Positions 44,051 through 54,044 of a stretch of DNA of 54,044 bases are shown in pieces. Numbering within the stretch: the first letter of the stretch is position 1; each line of letters begins with the position of its first letter. A program made the position numbers and the translations under genes. Source of the stretch: Rhodocollybia butyracea (taxonomy: Eukaryota; Basidiomycota; Agaricomycetes; Agaricales; Omphalotaceae); NCBI GenBank assembly GCA_015501585.1, contig JADNRY010000404.1, positions 1-54,044 of the forward strand. Direction: 5' to 3'. A model generated the notes under the pieces. That model saw nothing but the letters and a program-made list of their open reading frames with translations. It was not told where the DNA came from and did not search any database.

Positions 44051-46813
44051 CAATGGGTGAGCGCTGAGAATGGGAGATGAGGCGTCAAGACGAAGGACGT
44101 GACGGCAATGGTAGTGTACGAGACCCTCCAGAATGCAATGCATCGCGTCAATCACCAGCATCCGTGTAGGATCCCAATACTCGAGCAGCCAAAAAGAAGA
44201 CCATTGGACACCATGTTCATCAAATATTTTCTTCCGCTCCTTGAGAGTTCTAGCGTCCTTGTACACAGTTGCCCAATGACAAAGTTCATCTGAGTTCCAT
44301 GGCGTCCACTGACCATGATCAGTATTGAAGATGTGGGTTCTGCCCCGTAGCTTACAAACACTACAGAGAAAACCTGAGGTATGTCCGTGAAACCCAGCAA
44401 CTTTACAAGCAGCGGGAAGGTCATTTACAGACAGAATAATCCCTGCCTCGACAATTGCACTAGATTCTGAGTCCGCAGTACGAGAGATTTTGACCCCTGG
44501 TCGCCATGCCCTGGCAAATTGTTCAATTACAGGTCGTATGTAATGATCAAGTTTGTCCTGTGGAGGTTCACTGGGTCCGGGCACAATGCACATGTACATG
44601 TATTCTGGGAGGTATCAAATTGAGGGATGGAGAGCCAGATTAGCAGCAGATATGACTCCAACGGACTTTGTTGCCCCTCAATGTGTAATACGGTCAGGGT
44701 TGAAAAAATCAACGTGCATCGAGAAGGCCAGCCGAATTTTGTCGCCTCGGTCTACAAATAATTTTCCATCGGGTCCCTTAAAATCCTTGATAAAGTTGGC
44801 CTCAAAAACATTCTGCGTGCCGGCGGGTTCTACTCCAGTCTGAGCTGCAGCAAAAGCCAAGTCACAAGCTTGCTTGGATTGCTCGACGTAAGTAGGGTCA
44901 GCAAGGCAGCATGCGAGGTGGTCTGGGAGGGAGCTGACAAGGTATGGCTTGATGGGCTGGACCGTACCGTCATGTCGCTCTTTAAGAAGATTGGTCCAGC
45001 ATGGAGCTGGACCATCTTCCCTGATGACAGTATTATTACAAGACTTTGGGTAGTCATAGAAACCTTTCCTTTTCAGTGGATGTGCCTTATTCGTGTAGTT
45101 GCAGGAGGGACAAACAGCATACATGTCAAACTGACCATCAACATCAAACATTTTAAGGGCATTGGAAAGGTTTCGGGGTATGTTAGCAATAATTTTGTTT
45201 TGGGACGGAGAGAACTCGTAGGGAAGAACGGTGCCAAGAGAGCTGATAGTGGACATTCCAAGTTGAACGCATAGAATAGCGACACCGACGAGAAAGTTAC
45301 ACTGATGGATGGACAAACCAATAACCATATTGCAAATAACTGTGAGAAGAGCAATAATTTGATTGACTTGGTCCTTGAAAGATATGTCCGTATCATAAAG
45401 GTAATCTATGAACATCTGAGAAAAGGATAGTCACTGGGAAAGAAACAAGTAACTCACGGGAGTCGACTTGAATTGGATGTTCAGGAACGATGGGCCCGTA
45501 TAATGCACAAATCCGTGCATGCAAACCCCTCATTTGTTCTCGTAGCTGCTGTCTTTGATTTCCCATATTTTCATCTTCCTGTTCCCCCCTTTGCCTGGTT
45601 TTTTTCTCAAGATTATCGAGGCTTTCTAAGCCTTCCTGAAGCCAGGACGTCGCTTCATCTAGCCTCAAGCATTGAGAACTTGTCGAGAGAGTCGCGAAAC
45701 CGCTATCGGCGAAGATTCGGGCATAATGGTGCTCAAACTGGCGCCCCAAACGCTCCAAAAGGTTCACGGACTCTTGCTCTTTCTTGCCCTTCAGTTTACT
45801 ACTAGGTGATTGTGATCGAGATTTCAGCCTTGGAATGGAACATCTAGTAAATTTGCCACCAGTTCAAAAAGCGGGAGAGTGCTTTGAATGAACTACAGCT
45901 TGAATTCCCTTCAGACCGGAGTCGAAGTCCAGAGAGTGCATTGCGTCAGGCAATGCGGTACTCCTTGATTGATAGAACTCAAACAAAGATGAGAATAGTT
46001 TGTCGTGGGCGGAGGTATCCACAATATCTTTGGTCAAGGTAGCGGCTGCCAAAAGCGTTTCTAAAGATTCCAAAGTGGTAGAAGCTTCACGGTCCTGAGC
46101 GAATTGCATCAGTTACCAGACAGACTTCAGAATCAACTTGCTTACTGGGACTAGATCTCCAGAGTTCAGAGACTGTGAAGAAGCAGGAACATCCAGAGGC
46201 CGTACTTGAAAGGGACCGAAATGTGGAGACTGACTCGTACCCTCTCCAATGCTCAAGCAAGCCAGGTCAGATGTTTGTGATAATGAGGATCTAGATGGGG
46301 ATAAGGGCTATAAACGTTAAGTATGGAATATTTTGTAAACATATGATAAGCCCTCACCTGGGAGGCAGAGGCATACGGAGGCCGGATTGCACATTCTTTG
46401 ATGCTCATGGAAGCTACCTCACTTGTTAATCCTGTTACTGAGGAAGCAGGCAACTGCGGCAAACTTGTGAATAAATCGTCATAAACCGAGTCAGCCATGA
46501 CATTCATCGTCGATGTGGCGAATGGCCCCAGAGTTGTCGAGGATTGATTATCCTATACCAATCCATTCAGAATTGTACTACATTAGAAAGAAAGCTTACC
46601 TGAACCAAACAAGAATTTTTGGTGGAAGACTCAAGGGAAAAAGCTCCTGGAACAGCTACATTTTCCGTGGAGGTATGCTGATCCTGAGCAGTGGAAAACA
46701 GAGAAGACCTAATCGTGTCCGGTACACCATTGTCCTGTCAAATTGTTAACAAAAGTGCTGGTAAGATTGGCATGCATGCTCACCGTGTAGAATAGAGTAC
46801 GCAGCGAGAACAT
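44045..46813 (-). pseudogene. Tnp2-type (CACTA superfamily) transposase gene, truncated
   Basis: A spliced minus-strand gene. ATG at 46813 and in-frame exons 46813-46784, 46734-46600, 46552-46358 and 46307-46146 are joined by 46-50-bp GT-AG introns. Exon 5 runs from 46094 to about 45453 and contains one in-frame TGA (45864-45866). After another intron (boundary not resolved in frame), 45415-44051 carries the Tnp2 region: CPSCNYTNKAHPL and SMHVDFFNPDRIT, two TGA codons (44678-44680 and 44615-44617), then YMYMCIVPGPSEPP, NDLPAACKVAGFHGH, CSVCK and DAMHCILEGL. These match the pfam Tnp2 pattern of EnSpm/CACTA transposases, cut-and-paste enzymes. The C-terminus is lost where the foldback element begins. 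All three TGA codons can be explained as CGA-to-TGA changes. The serine/threonine-rich N-terminus (exons 2-4) has no recognised domain. Confidence 0.8.
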
Positions 46814-47054
46814 GGCTTTTGCAAGGTTTGAAACACAGGTATTTAATGACCCATGAACAATTGTATTTCTGAAAGTACTATCATTATTGTTATTCTAGAC
46901 AATTCACACACACACTTGACAATCATTATTGTTGTTATTGTTTACTAGACAATTCACACTTGACAATTCATGTAGTAGTTTAGGGTCATTGCAGACCACA
47001 ACTCCTCCCATGAGAACGACACATCTGATTACCTATTTATACCATACAGTGGAC
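46814..47054. repeat. Intergenic spacer with a ~43-46-bp tandem repeat
   Basis: Units at 46882-46924 and 46925-46970 share ATTATTGTT…CTAGACAATTCACAC…TTGACAAT. This lies between the 5' end of the transposase gene and the 3' end of the Spt5-like gene and is presumably the transposase promoter region. Confidence 0.7.
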
Positions 47055-50000
47055 CTATTGGACAACGTTCAAAGGCGATACTGTGAAAAAGTCCTGCTTG
47101 TCTTGTACACAAACACCAAGACTAGCAAGTTCCATTCTAAGAGTTTGTAAAAGCTGCTTCAAATACTTGCGCTCCTCAGCACTCTCTTTAACATAGTCGA
47201 GATCGTCAGCATGCAACTCTAAGAACTCTGAACCTTGTCTTTTCAGACTACCTGAACGCTCAACTGTCACTAAGACAAAGAGATGGTTTTGTTCGATTTT
47301 GTCTTTCTTGTAGAAGTGATGGACCTGTCGGACAAGCTTCCCAATGTGCTGAGGATGGTTTTGTGCGATGACCATCAACCCTTTTTCCGTTGAAGGCTTT
47401 GGACGCTGGCGGGATGGGACCACAGTATTAAACGGGACATGTACTCTGCAGCTTGGCGATCGTCAATAGGTGACACTGATACTTCCGCGTGTATCAATCA
47501 CAGTCTCAACAAAAATTCCCGCCTTCTTGTTTGAAGTATCCAGTTCCCCACCATTTATATCGACCTGGATAGGGATACCGACAAGATTGGGATGTAGAAT
47601 CCAATGTCCTTTGGTTCAAGGCAGAGTAGCTTTGGGAAGAGATTATAAGCCTGGCATATCAGGTGGAGGTGAAGCTGGAGGTGAAGCTGGAAGTGCTGGT
47701 GTTTGATGTCCTGGAGCCCATACACCCGTAAAAATTGTCTCTCATTCAAGGTCAGTTGGGAGTGGCGTATTCCCCCCTTCATTCCCCTCTTCATCGTGAA
47801 GGGTTTCCCTCCGGGCGGGTAGGGCATGCTGCGCATCTTGATTCGGGATGTAAAACGACTGCCTGGGTGTGGGCATAAATACATTGCATAAACATAAGCT
47901 AGTTCTAGTTGTACTTGTTAGAATCCGAAGCAAAGCAAAGAAAGAAAGAACACACTTGTGATACCGCACTGCATTGTAGTCCACCTTGACCACAACTGAT
48001 GAACCTGCAGTGATAACATATCGTTCCACTGTTAGCATAATACCACTTTGAGCTTCGGCATGGCGATTAACATCCCTGACGGCTCCATAGTGCCCCTTGA
48101 AGGGTCCCTTGACTATGTCCACTAGCATACCCAGCCAAGGGCAAGGACCCGTTTGCATATCTTGTAGCGCTGTGTTTGGCTTGAATTCCAAAAGCTGGAT
48201 CCCTTCAAGTGGTCGGTACTCTAACAATGGCAACCTGGTCCTGTTCAAGAAAGAATTGAGAAGAAAAATCATAGTCTTTTTTGCTAAGCTCACCGAAGCT
48301 CAACCACCGCTGAATGGTCAATCTCAATCAAGCAGCTAAAGGTCTTCATTCACAGAGAAAGACGGGGCGACCCTTGACAATCCTGCCGAACATTCTTGAT
48401 AGTGCCTTGGCACCTGCTGAAACATCCAGACATGATGAGGACCTCACACTCTTTCCAGGGTACTTCAACATCGAATTGCTGCTGATGTTTCTTCAGCGGC
48501 TGATAATCTAAAAGTAACTTCCCCGAACTGCAGCTATTAATGGCCGCAGCTTGTCATTTGGAAATTTTACTTACGACTGTTCCCGGAGTTCAGAATAGCC
48601 TACAATACAGGTTGAACCATCGAGAAGTTCAACGGTGATACTCAGAGATCGTTGGGAGGTTACTGTGACATCCTTCACCAAACCTGTCTGACCAGTGTAA
48701 GGTGCAGACAACAGTTTTACTTGGATATTCAACCAAGGGATCTCAGGGTTAGCGTAATCTGGTTCAGCAAGTTTCACTGAATTCACGTGTATTCAAAAGT
48801 CCTGAGGGTAAAATAAGTTTTGTGTACTCCAAAAAGAAAAACGGCACCTCACAAGTCCATTCGTACATGGGCCAACACATATACCGAGAAGAGTGTCAAC
48901 TCTAGCCACCACAGAGCCTGTTTGTCCTGCATAATTTCCTGCCAAAACTTCGACAAAGTCACCCAGAACAATATTTTTGGTGATATCTATGATTCGAACT
49001 ATGTGTTCACCTTGACCTACAAGATCAACCACATAAGATTGAGTCAGCGTACTCTGCCCAAGGGAAACTGATATGACCCCCTTCTCAACACCCTGATTAC
49101 GATGGACAAGTACACACTCCCCAGGTTCAAAACGCCAGAAAGAAGGTACAGGCATTGACCAGATATCGATGAGGTCAAATCTAGCTCCACCTAGTTCTTT
49201 GGATTGGACGAACAATTTACATGTTTCAGGAGGTAGTTTGCATGCTACAGAAAGGGAATGAGGATTATAAGTCTTCATTTGGAGCCCATACTCGAATCGG
49301 TATGACTTGAAGGTATAAATTTGCTCATTTGTCTCATGTACAATTATCTGTCCTTCTTCAGGATTGCATTTTTGAAGGTCGAATAGCTGAGGAGGAGGAC
49401 GAGGATTGATATGCTTGCGCTTGAGAGAAGAGGAAGGAGCTGAGCTGAAGCCAAGTCGAGGGACAAGCAGTACTTGAACACTGTTTACGGAGTTTTTGTT
49501 GTGATAATGGTTTACAACAAGACCGACATCCCCTCTATACAAACCCCGATTGATTTGAACCCATTGCCCTCCTACCATTACTCGATCTCTTGTTGTTGGT
49601 ATTTGAAGGCATTTCTGGATATCTGACTGTGAAACAAGTGCCAACGAAGACATTCTGACGTCTGAGAATCCTCTTAGAATCTGTTGCAACGATTGTGGTC
49701 CCTGTTTCGAGAATTGTGCTTCCAAGTACAGATAACTGACGTCTCAAGGGTTATGGAATGCCGTTTGGAGTTTGTCCAACAAAAGATCATGTTTCATCAA
49801 CAACTTGTACAATACAAAGTACTCCTGTCTAGGCTATAAACGGTGAATGAGTTTTGTGAAATTAGGGAGAGATGGTAATTACCGTGCATTTGACCCTCCA
49901 AAGCGGCCAGGCATCTGCTTCCAACACAAGCACCTCTAAAGGCGGTAGATCGTCGTCGCCTTCCACAACTGATTGTTTGAGATACTTGTCTTCAATATGT

Positions 50001-50242
50001 TCAACAACGTGATCGAGGCAAGATTCAATGTTGGTGAAGCTTGAGGATGGTAGTGGCTCGCCAGAAAAAGAGATGTCTTCATCGAAAGGGCTGTTGTCAA
50101 GGAACTTTTCTGCAAAATGTGCATATTAGTGCAGAAGACAATAAGCGGATTGGCACGTACCATGTTCCAGACGTTCATTCTCATCCTTGCTACCGAACTC
50201 GTTGTCGCTGTCAACCTGGGCTTCTAGATCTAGAAACTTCAT
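47055..50242 (-). pseudogene. Spt5-like protein with five KOW-type modules
   Basis: ATG at 50242 begins MKFLDLEAQVDSDNEF, the acidic N-terminal style of basidiomycete Spt5-like proteins. A 51-bp intron joins in frame to EKFLDNSPFDED, and the exon runs to PLWRVKC before a second intron near 49885. The next exon (RQEYFVLYKLLMKHD…) is open except for a TGA at 49744-49746, then continues to 48793. KOW-like modules read GGQWVQINRGLYRGDVGLVV (about 49570), GDFVEVLAGNYAGQTGSVV (about 48960), QVKLLSAPYTGQTGLVKDV (about 48720), GMLVDIVKGPFKGHYGAV (about 48140) and a degenerate one near 47380. Spt5 is an elongation factor that clamps RNA polymerase; this paralogue lacks a recognisable NGN core. The TGA fits a CGA-to-TGA change. 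The region 47424-47740 is low-complexity and poorly resolved. Confidence 0.65.
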
Positions 50243-50435
50243 GCCTTCTCAGCTTCCTCCTTTTGCGTTAAGCCTGTTTGTTGTGCATTACCTGGGTTTC
50301 CATTTGGTAAAAACGCAAAATTTCAGCAGTTGGTGGTATGAGAACAAAAATGTAGAAATTGCCGTATTGCAAACCGCGGCATATTGAGCTTGCACGCGGC
50401 CAGATTTTAGACTCCAAAAAGGAAGGAGATCACCT
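50025..50435 (-). repeat. 5' end and upstream region of Spt5-like gene, direct repeat copy 1
   Basis: Similar over about 410 bp to 52341-52752, including exon 1, intron 1, part of exon 2 and the upstream sequence to TTTTAGACTCCAAAAAGGAA. Confidence 0.85.
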
Positions 50436-50799
50436 GACTATCAATAGTCTTGTATTAGTATAGTTAATTTAATGAGTCTTGTATGTTTTCTCCGTTACTG
50501 ATCCAATATAAGAAGTAAGTAGTACAGTTTAAGATAGTGTACAGGATTAGAAACAGCCGGTCCCGACGGCAGCAAGACAGCAAGCTCAACTCCCAAAGAG
50601 AAGGTAGACTGCAAAGCCGACATCAGGATGGAATAAAAAAGAGTGATAGCTCAATTGTCCTGGTCTGATCCGACTTGCAGCTGATTTCCCCCAACCATTT
50701 CCAACCAGAACCTGAACTCCCTCATTGACAAATTTCGCTGTTCTGATGACACTGTTCTATGAGAAAATACAACATTTGAGGAAGCATAGAGCATCGGCA
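50436..50799. other. No gene recognised
   Basis: Upstream flank of the Spt5-like gene, AT-rich with no open exon chain or repeat recognised. Confidence 0.5.
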
Positions 50800-51246
50800 T
50801 CACTGAGATGATGGTTTGGTTGTGTCTGCAAATTGGAGGAAGAATTCAGATGGTTCCAAGCGTCCTCGCAGGAGGCGCAGTTTATGCATCGTGTCAATAT
50901 CGTGATCCAGTTGCTGTAGTGTCGTTGTGCAGATACCGTGAGTGAGACGCTTAATGGAGGCTGGGTCAATGAGCTGAAGAGTATGAAGATGCTCGTGAGA
51001 CCCAGGTAGATTTCTGATTGCCCAGTCAACATCCATGAGCCAGGACGGCATGGCCCTCATGCATAAATTGCTACTGGCCTGTAACGCAAGGCTGACCAGG
51101 TCCGTGCGAGGCAAAGTGACAACGTAGGAGAGGAACTTGAGGTTAAGTTCCAGTCGGCGGGTACAGAGAGGTAGGATATACAGTTCCGTGGACAGAGGGT
51201 GATAAATGTTCCCTACTCGTCCATTGAGGGCTATAGGGATGAACAT
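50800..51246 (-). other. Unrecognised minus-strand frame (148 codons)
   Basis: Opens with ATG at 51246 (MFIPIALNGRVGNIYHP…) and continues leucine-rich to …FADTTKPSSQ. It may be part of an F-box/LRR-like or other lineage-specific gene, but no domain is clear. Its first ~55 bp (51180-51235) are repeated at 52280-52332, so the start is part of a duplicated segment. Confidence 0.3.
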
Positions 51247-51499
51247 TATAAGCCAAGACCCGCCTGCGATGAAAACGACGGATGTACCAGATTTTGGTAG
51301 AATATCAGGACAAGCTTGAGCAGCACTGTTTGGTCATTTGCCCTCCTCGTTGCTACTGGTGTCCGAATGGTTCCTGCTGGTGTCCGAATCGTTGGAATCA
51401 GGCGTGTTAGGTTTGGGTGTGTCAGGTTTGCAGGCTCATGGTTCAGCTGCAACCAATGGAGAGGTCATCCCGTTCCTCATCATCCTCTGCTACCTATCA

Positions 51500-51837
51500 C
51501 ACCATTAGCTTCCCATGCTCCCGATGCGACGATTTCCCCAAGTGGTACTATGACAAACTCCCAGAGAGTGAATACCTTGGTTCTTCACTACTACTATGTC
51601 CCTAAATCCATCAACAACCCGTTCTTTGACTCCTTTTTCTTCTGGGAACTCAGCAGCAAGGTTATCATTGTCATTATCCAGATCACTACTGCCCAGGGTC
51701 ATAAGAACCACAGTGACGCTGCCCTTGGTACCATCAAAACGCTGAAAGACCGTGCTCGCGAACAATTCGATGGTAAAACGATTGATGTTATGTACGTCTT
51801 GGTCGGGCCCGAAATCGAAGTAAATGAAGAGAGGTGA
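51500..51837 (+). pseudogene. Crinkler/RHS-like nuclease domain fragment
   Basis: The frame reads LVLHYYYVPKSINNPFFDSF, then VIIVIIQITTAQGHKN and, later, IDVMYVLVGPE, ending in a TGA at 51835. The order NPFFDSFFF, hydrophobic strand, QITTAQGH, about 40 residues, then VxYVLVxP resembles the restriction-endonuclease-like C-terminal region of fungal Crinkler/RHS-type proteins. Upstream parts of such proteins (P-loop, N-terminal domain) are absent, so it is a fragment. The identification rests on a short pattern and is moderate at best. Confidence 0.4.
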
Positions 51838-51839
51838 AA

Positions 51840-52280
51840 TTGTATCACTAGAATCTGTGAATTTAAGTGGATTTAACCGCAAATTTAAGTCAGATATGGC
51901 AAATTTTGTTTGATTTTGAGCATGAGGAGAATGGGCCCAGATACAGTCCACACCATAATGAAATAGCTAGTTACAATTGCGCTAATGACCAGTACAGATG
52001 ATCATCAATAAAGGGCATCTGAAACTCATCAGCGTACAAATAATTCCAACAATGCTCGATACTGGTCCATTGAAGCTTGACGATATAGAGGAAAAGTCTT
52101 GAAGAATACCACGAAGGCTAAAAAGTCCCTAAAGTCAGCTTAATCGCTGACAATGACTAATAACATAACCAGCCTCGAGGAAAAGGTGACCGAGTTGCGA
52201 GTTCGAATCCTGACTTGGTGTAAACCAAAAAAAAGGTATCGACAAGGCTAGTTTCCAATTCCCGTACCTGAAAAAATTCA
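51840..52280. other. No gene recognised
   Basis: AT-rich sequence without a supported exon. It leads into duplicated segments at 52280-52332 (related to 51180-51235) and 52341-52752. Confidence 0.45.
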
Positions 52281-52340
52281 GTTCCATGAACAAAGGGTGA
52301 TAAATGTTCCCTACTCGTCCATTGAGGGCTATCGAGGTGA

Positions 52341-52752
52341 GATTCAATGGTGGTGAAGCTTGAGGATGGTAGCGACTCGCCAGAAAAAGAGGTATTTTTA
52401 TTGAGAGGGCTGTCATTTAGGACTTTTTCTGAAATAAATGCATATTAGTGCAAAGACAATAAGCAGATTGGGATGTACCATGTTCCAGATGTTCATTCTC
52501 ATCCTCAATCTCGAACTCTCGTTGCTGTCAAGGTGGGCTTCTAAGTCTGAGAACTTTATGCCATCTCAGTTTTCGCCCTTTGCGTTAAGCCTGCTCATTT
52601 GTGCATTACCTGGCTTGCCATGGTGGAACAACAAAATTTCAGCAGTTGGTGGTAGAAGAACAAAAATACAGAAACTGCCGGTTTGCAAACTGCGGCATAT
52701 TAAGCCTGCACGCGGGCTGATTTTAGACTCCAAAAAGGAAGGAGATCACGTG
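52341..52752 (-). pseudogene. Duplicated 5' end of an Spt5-like gene, copy 2
   Basis: A direct repeat of 50025-50435. In the position of the Spt5-like start codon this copy has ATA (GGCATAAAGTTC), and exon 1 is shifted by indels, so it cannot be translated as in copy 1. The rest of the gene is absent. It ends in the TTTTAGACTCCAAAAAGGAAG motif, after which the divergent poly-SIM gene begins. Confidence 0.8.
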
Positions 52753-52932
52753 TTTTTTGCGTTTTACATGAAATAAAATACAGAGTTTGTGAAGGGATTG
52801 TAAGATGGGCGCGACAAGTATCTTCTTTCAGGGTCCATTCAAATAAAACGCTTGCTGGATCTCTTACCTCTCCCAGCAAGTTGAGAAGAACACTTCCTTT
52901 GTGTCGCGTGTCTTCAGTGACACATCCTGGAG

Positions 52933-53770
52933 TTGAATGCACATAATGATTGGTTAGGGCCTGAATGGCAAAATAGAATCAAGGACACCAAAGCCCAAAG
53001 AAGAATTTACAAGCCGATGGATATTGTTGAGGCCTTCATCATTGAAACTTCTAAAACAGAGAATTTGTTGAGTGAACTTGACATGCTCTTTTACTCAGGC
53101 ATCCCGGTTTGGTATGTTTGCCCTATGTCCAAGCACCCCAAAGCTTGAATCAACCAAGTAGTCCCATTTGCGAGTGAAGATCTCTGGCTGCAGCTTTTGC
53201 TTCCCTCTGGCCATATAATAGACTGCAACGACACAATACCAGCGCGTCAACTTGTATACTACGGTCTCGCCGAAAAGCCAGAATGTTACATCGCAATGTC
53301 GGCATACATTCGCTCACTGTTCAAATATTCCAGAAATCCCGCGAAACCCGCCGTCGCTGGTAAGTTATCCATATTTATACCCTTTAAATAATCAACTAAA
53401 TGATAACAGCATGCAACAACGTGGATGTAATTGACCTCTCGGATGATGAGTAGGAGCCAGAGCCATTCCTACCTGCGCCAGGTCCGTATGATCCCTTATC
53501 TTTGTGGCCAGTTTCATGATTAACTTGCATTGTTTAGAAGTCAAAGGTCCCTCCTCCAGCCGAGTCGAGGTGATCTATATTGCTGACACAGAAGATGAAA
53601 CCAGTCCATCGGAGGTGATAGATATCTCTGACACGGAAGATGAAACCCATACTTCAAAATGCAAGCTGAGGGTGATTAACATCTCTGACATGGAAGATGA
53701 AACCGATAATCCAAACGCAAGAGGGTGATCAACATCTCTGACGTAGAAGATGATCTTCCCGAAAAGCATC
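52933..53770 (+). pseudogene. Lineage-specific protein with a poly-SIM-like tail
   Basis: A coding stretch reads WLGPEWQNRIKDTKAQRRIY, KPMDIVEAFIIETSKTENLL, FYSGIPVWYVCPMSKHP, then an in-frame TGA (53146-53148). It continues INQVVPFASEDLWLQLLLPS and LVYYGLAEKP to about 53359. A short intron (GTAAGT…ACAG, 53360-53409) follows, then VIDLSDDE (53427-53450) and a TAG at 53451-53453. After a likely second intron, repeats VIYIADTED, VIDISDTED, VINISDMED and (one frame over) VINISDVED occupy 53570-53751. The sequence V-I-D-L/I-S-D-x-E/D-D matches the SUMO-interacting motif consensus. The body resembles an uncharacterised agaricomycete family ('GIPVWY' proteins). No in-frame ATG is seen at the 5' end, so the start is lost or upstream of an unseen intron. 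Confidence 0.55.
53570..53751 (+). repeat. Coding minisatellite: four SIM-like repeats
   Basis: DNA copies of GTGATNNANATCTCTGAC(A/G)(C/T)(A/G)GAAGATGA recur at 53570, 53615, 53672 and 53725. A one-base shift separates the last from the first three. Confidence 0.85.
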
Positions 53771-54044
53771 GTAGGTTGTGAAGTTGGGAATAATGGGATC
53801 TTTCACTCAGGCGTAATACTAGTAAAAGCAAAAGAAGAATGAGGATTATTTGGTGATTTTCGTCCTCGGTACTGGTTTAGTTTACGACGCTGTGTTTTCT
53901 TTTGCATTTGTTCGCGAATGTTTCTTCCTTCCTTTTGTTTTTTCACGCAAACATTGTCCTTTTTATCAGCATTTGGTAGTGTAAGAGTAATTTAATTCCA
54001 GAAGACGCATGATGAATAACTTCCTTTTTGGACTCTAAATCTGT
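53771..54044. other. Intergenic end of window
   Basis: No gene recognised. The last 25 bases (54020-54044) are an inverted copy of the motif AGATTT-AGA-TCCAAAAAGGAAG found upstream of both Spt5-like 5' ends (about 50403 and 52720). Another related gene or repeat may begin just beyond the window. Confidence 0.45.

Noticed and set aside
47470..47706. Glycine/alanine-rich plus-strand frame
   Set aside because: It is antisense to the low-complexity C-terminal part of the Spt5-like gene, so it is a compositional shadow.
44045..54044. Complete CACTA element with defined ends
   Set aside because: No paired CACTA/CACTG terminal repeats or target duplications could be found around the cluster. Joint mobility is therefore kept as a hypothesis only.

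Overview
This window looks like a transposon-dense, gene-poor stretch of a basidiomycete (Agaricomycete-type) nuclear genome. The evidence is short (about 45-60 bp) GT-AG introns splitting several genes, a Tnp2/CACTA transposase, an Spt5-like KOW protein, a DUF6534-type membrane protein, an F-box protein and a Crypton-like tyrosine recombinase, among Ty1/copia and Ty3/gypsy retrotransposons. No rRNA, clear functional tRNA, CRISPR array or prokaryotic feature was seen. Almost every host-like gene is broken; the only long intact reading frame is a copia polyprotein.

Layout. 1-6065: a decayed F-box gene on the minus strand (about 1.9-4.0 kb) in otherwise featureless sequence. 6066-11251: copia-1, a complete Ty1/copia element (320-bp LTRs, perfect 5-bp target duplication, intact 1473-aa polyprotein). 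11490-18370: three copies of an ACCGTAACC-rich hAT-like end sequence, a 103-bp near-identical inverted pair, remnants of a spliced host gene, a Cyc8/Ssn6 TPR fragment, and a Crypton-like recombinase gene with a GCR1_C-like tail. 18.7-21.5 kb: a 142-bp tandem duplication and a DUF6534-type pseudogene. 21.9-24.8 kb: a solo LTR of copia-2, a hAT-type MITE with 8-bp target duplication, and an 844-bp solo LTR of another family.

24.9-44.05 kb is a nested stack. An old copia (copia-3) was hit in its 3' LTR by copia-2 (343-bp LTRs, duplication ACAAT) and in its pol linker by a Ty3/gypsy element. The gypsy was itself hit in gag by a second copy of the 844-bp LTR (duplication TATTG) and is cut off at its 3' end by a 2.6-kb foldback element (41424-44050). 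The foldback has long inverted arms built of degenerate ~150-172-bp tandem units around a 250-bp centre.

44.05-53.8 kb: a Tnp2/CACTA transposase gene truncated by the foldback, an adjacent Spt5-like five-KOW gene, a duplicated 5' end of that gene, a Crinkler/RHS-like nuclease fragment, and a gene whose tail encodes a row of SUMO-interacting-motif-like repeats. The three main genes here carry in-frame TGA codons that each look like CGA-to-TGA transitions. That suggests methyl-CpG decay of a once functional and possibly co-mobilised gene cluster. The least familiar items are the foldback element and the Tnp2 / Spt5-like / poly-SIM gene neighbourhood.
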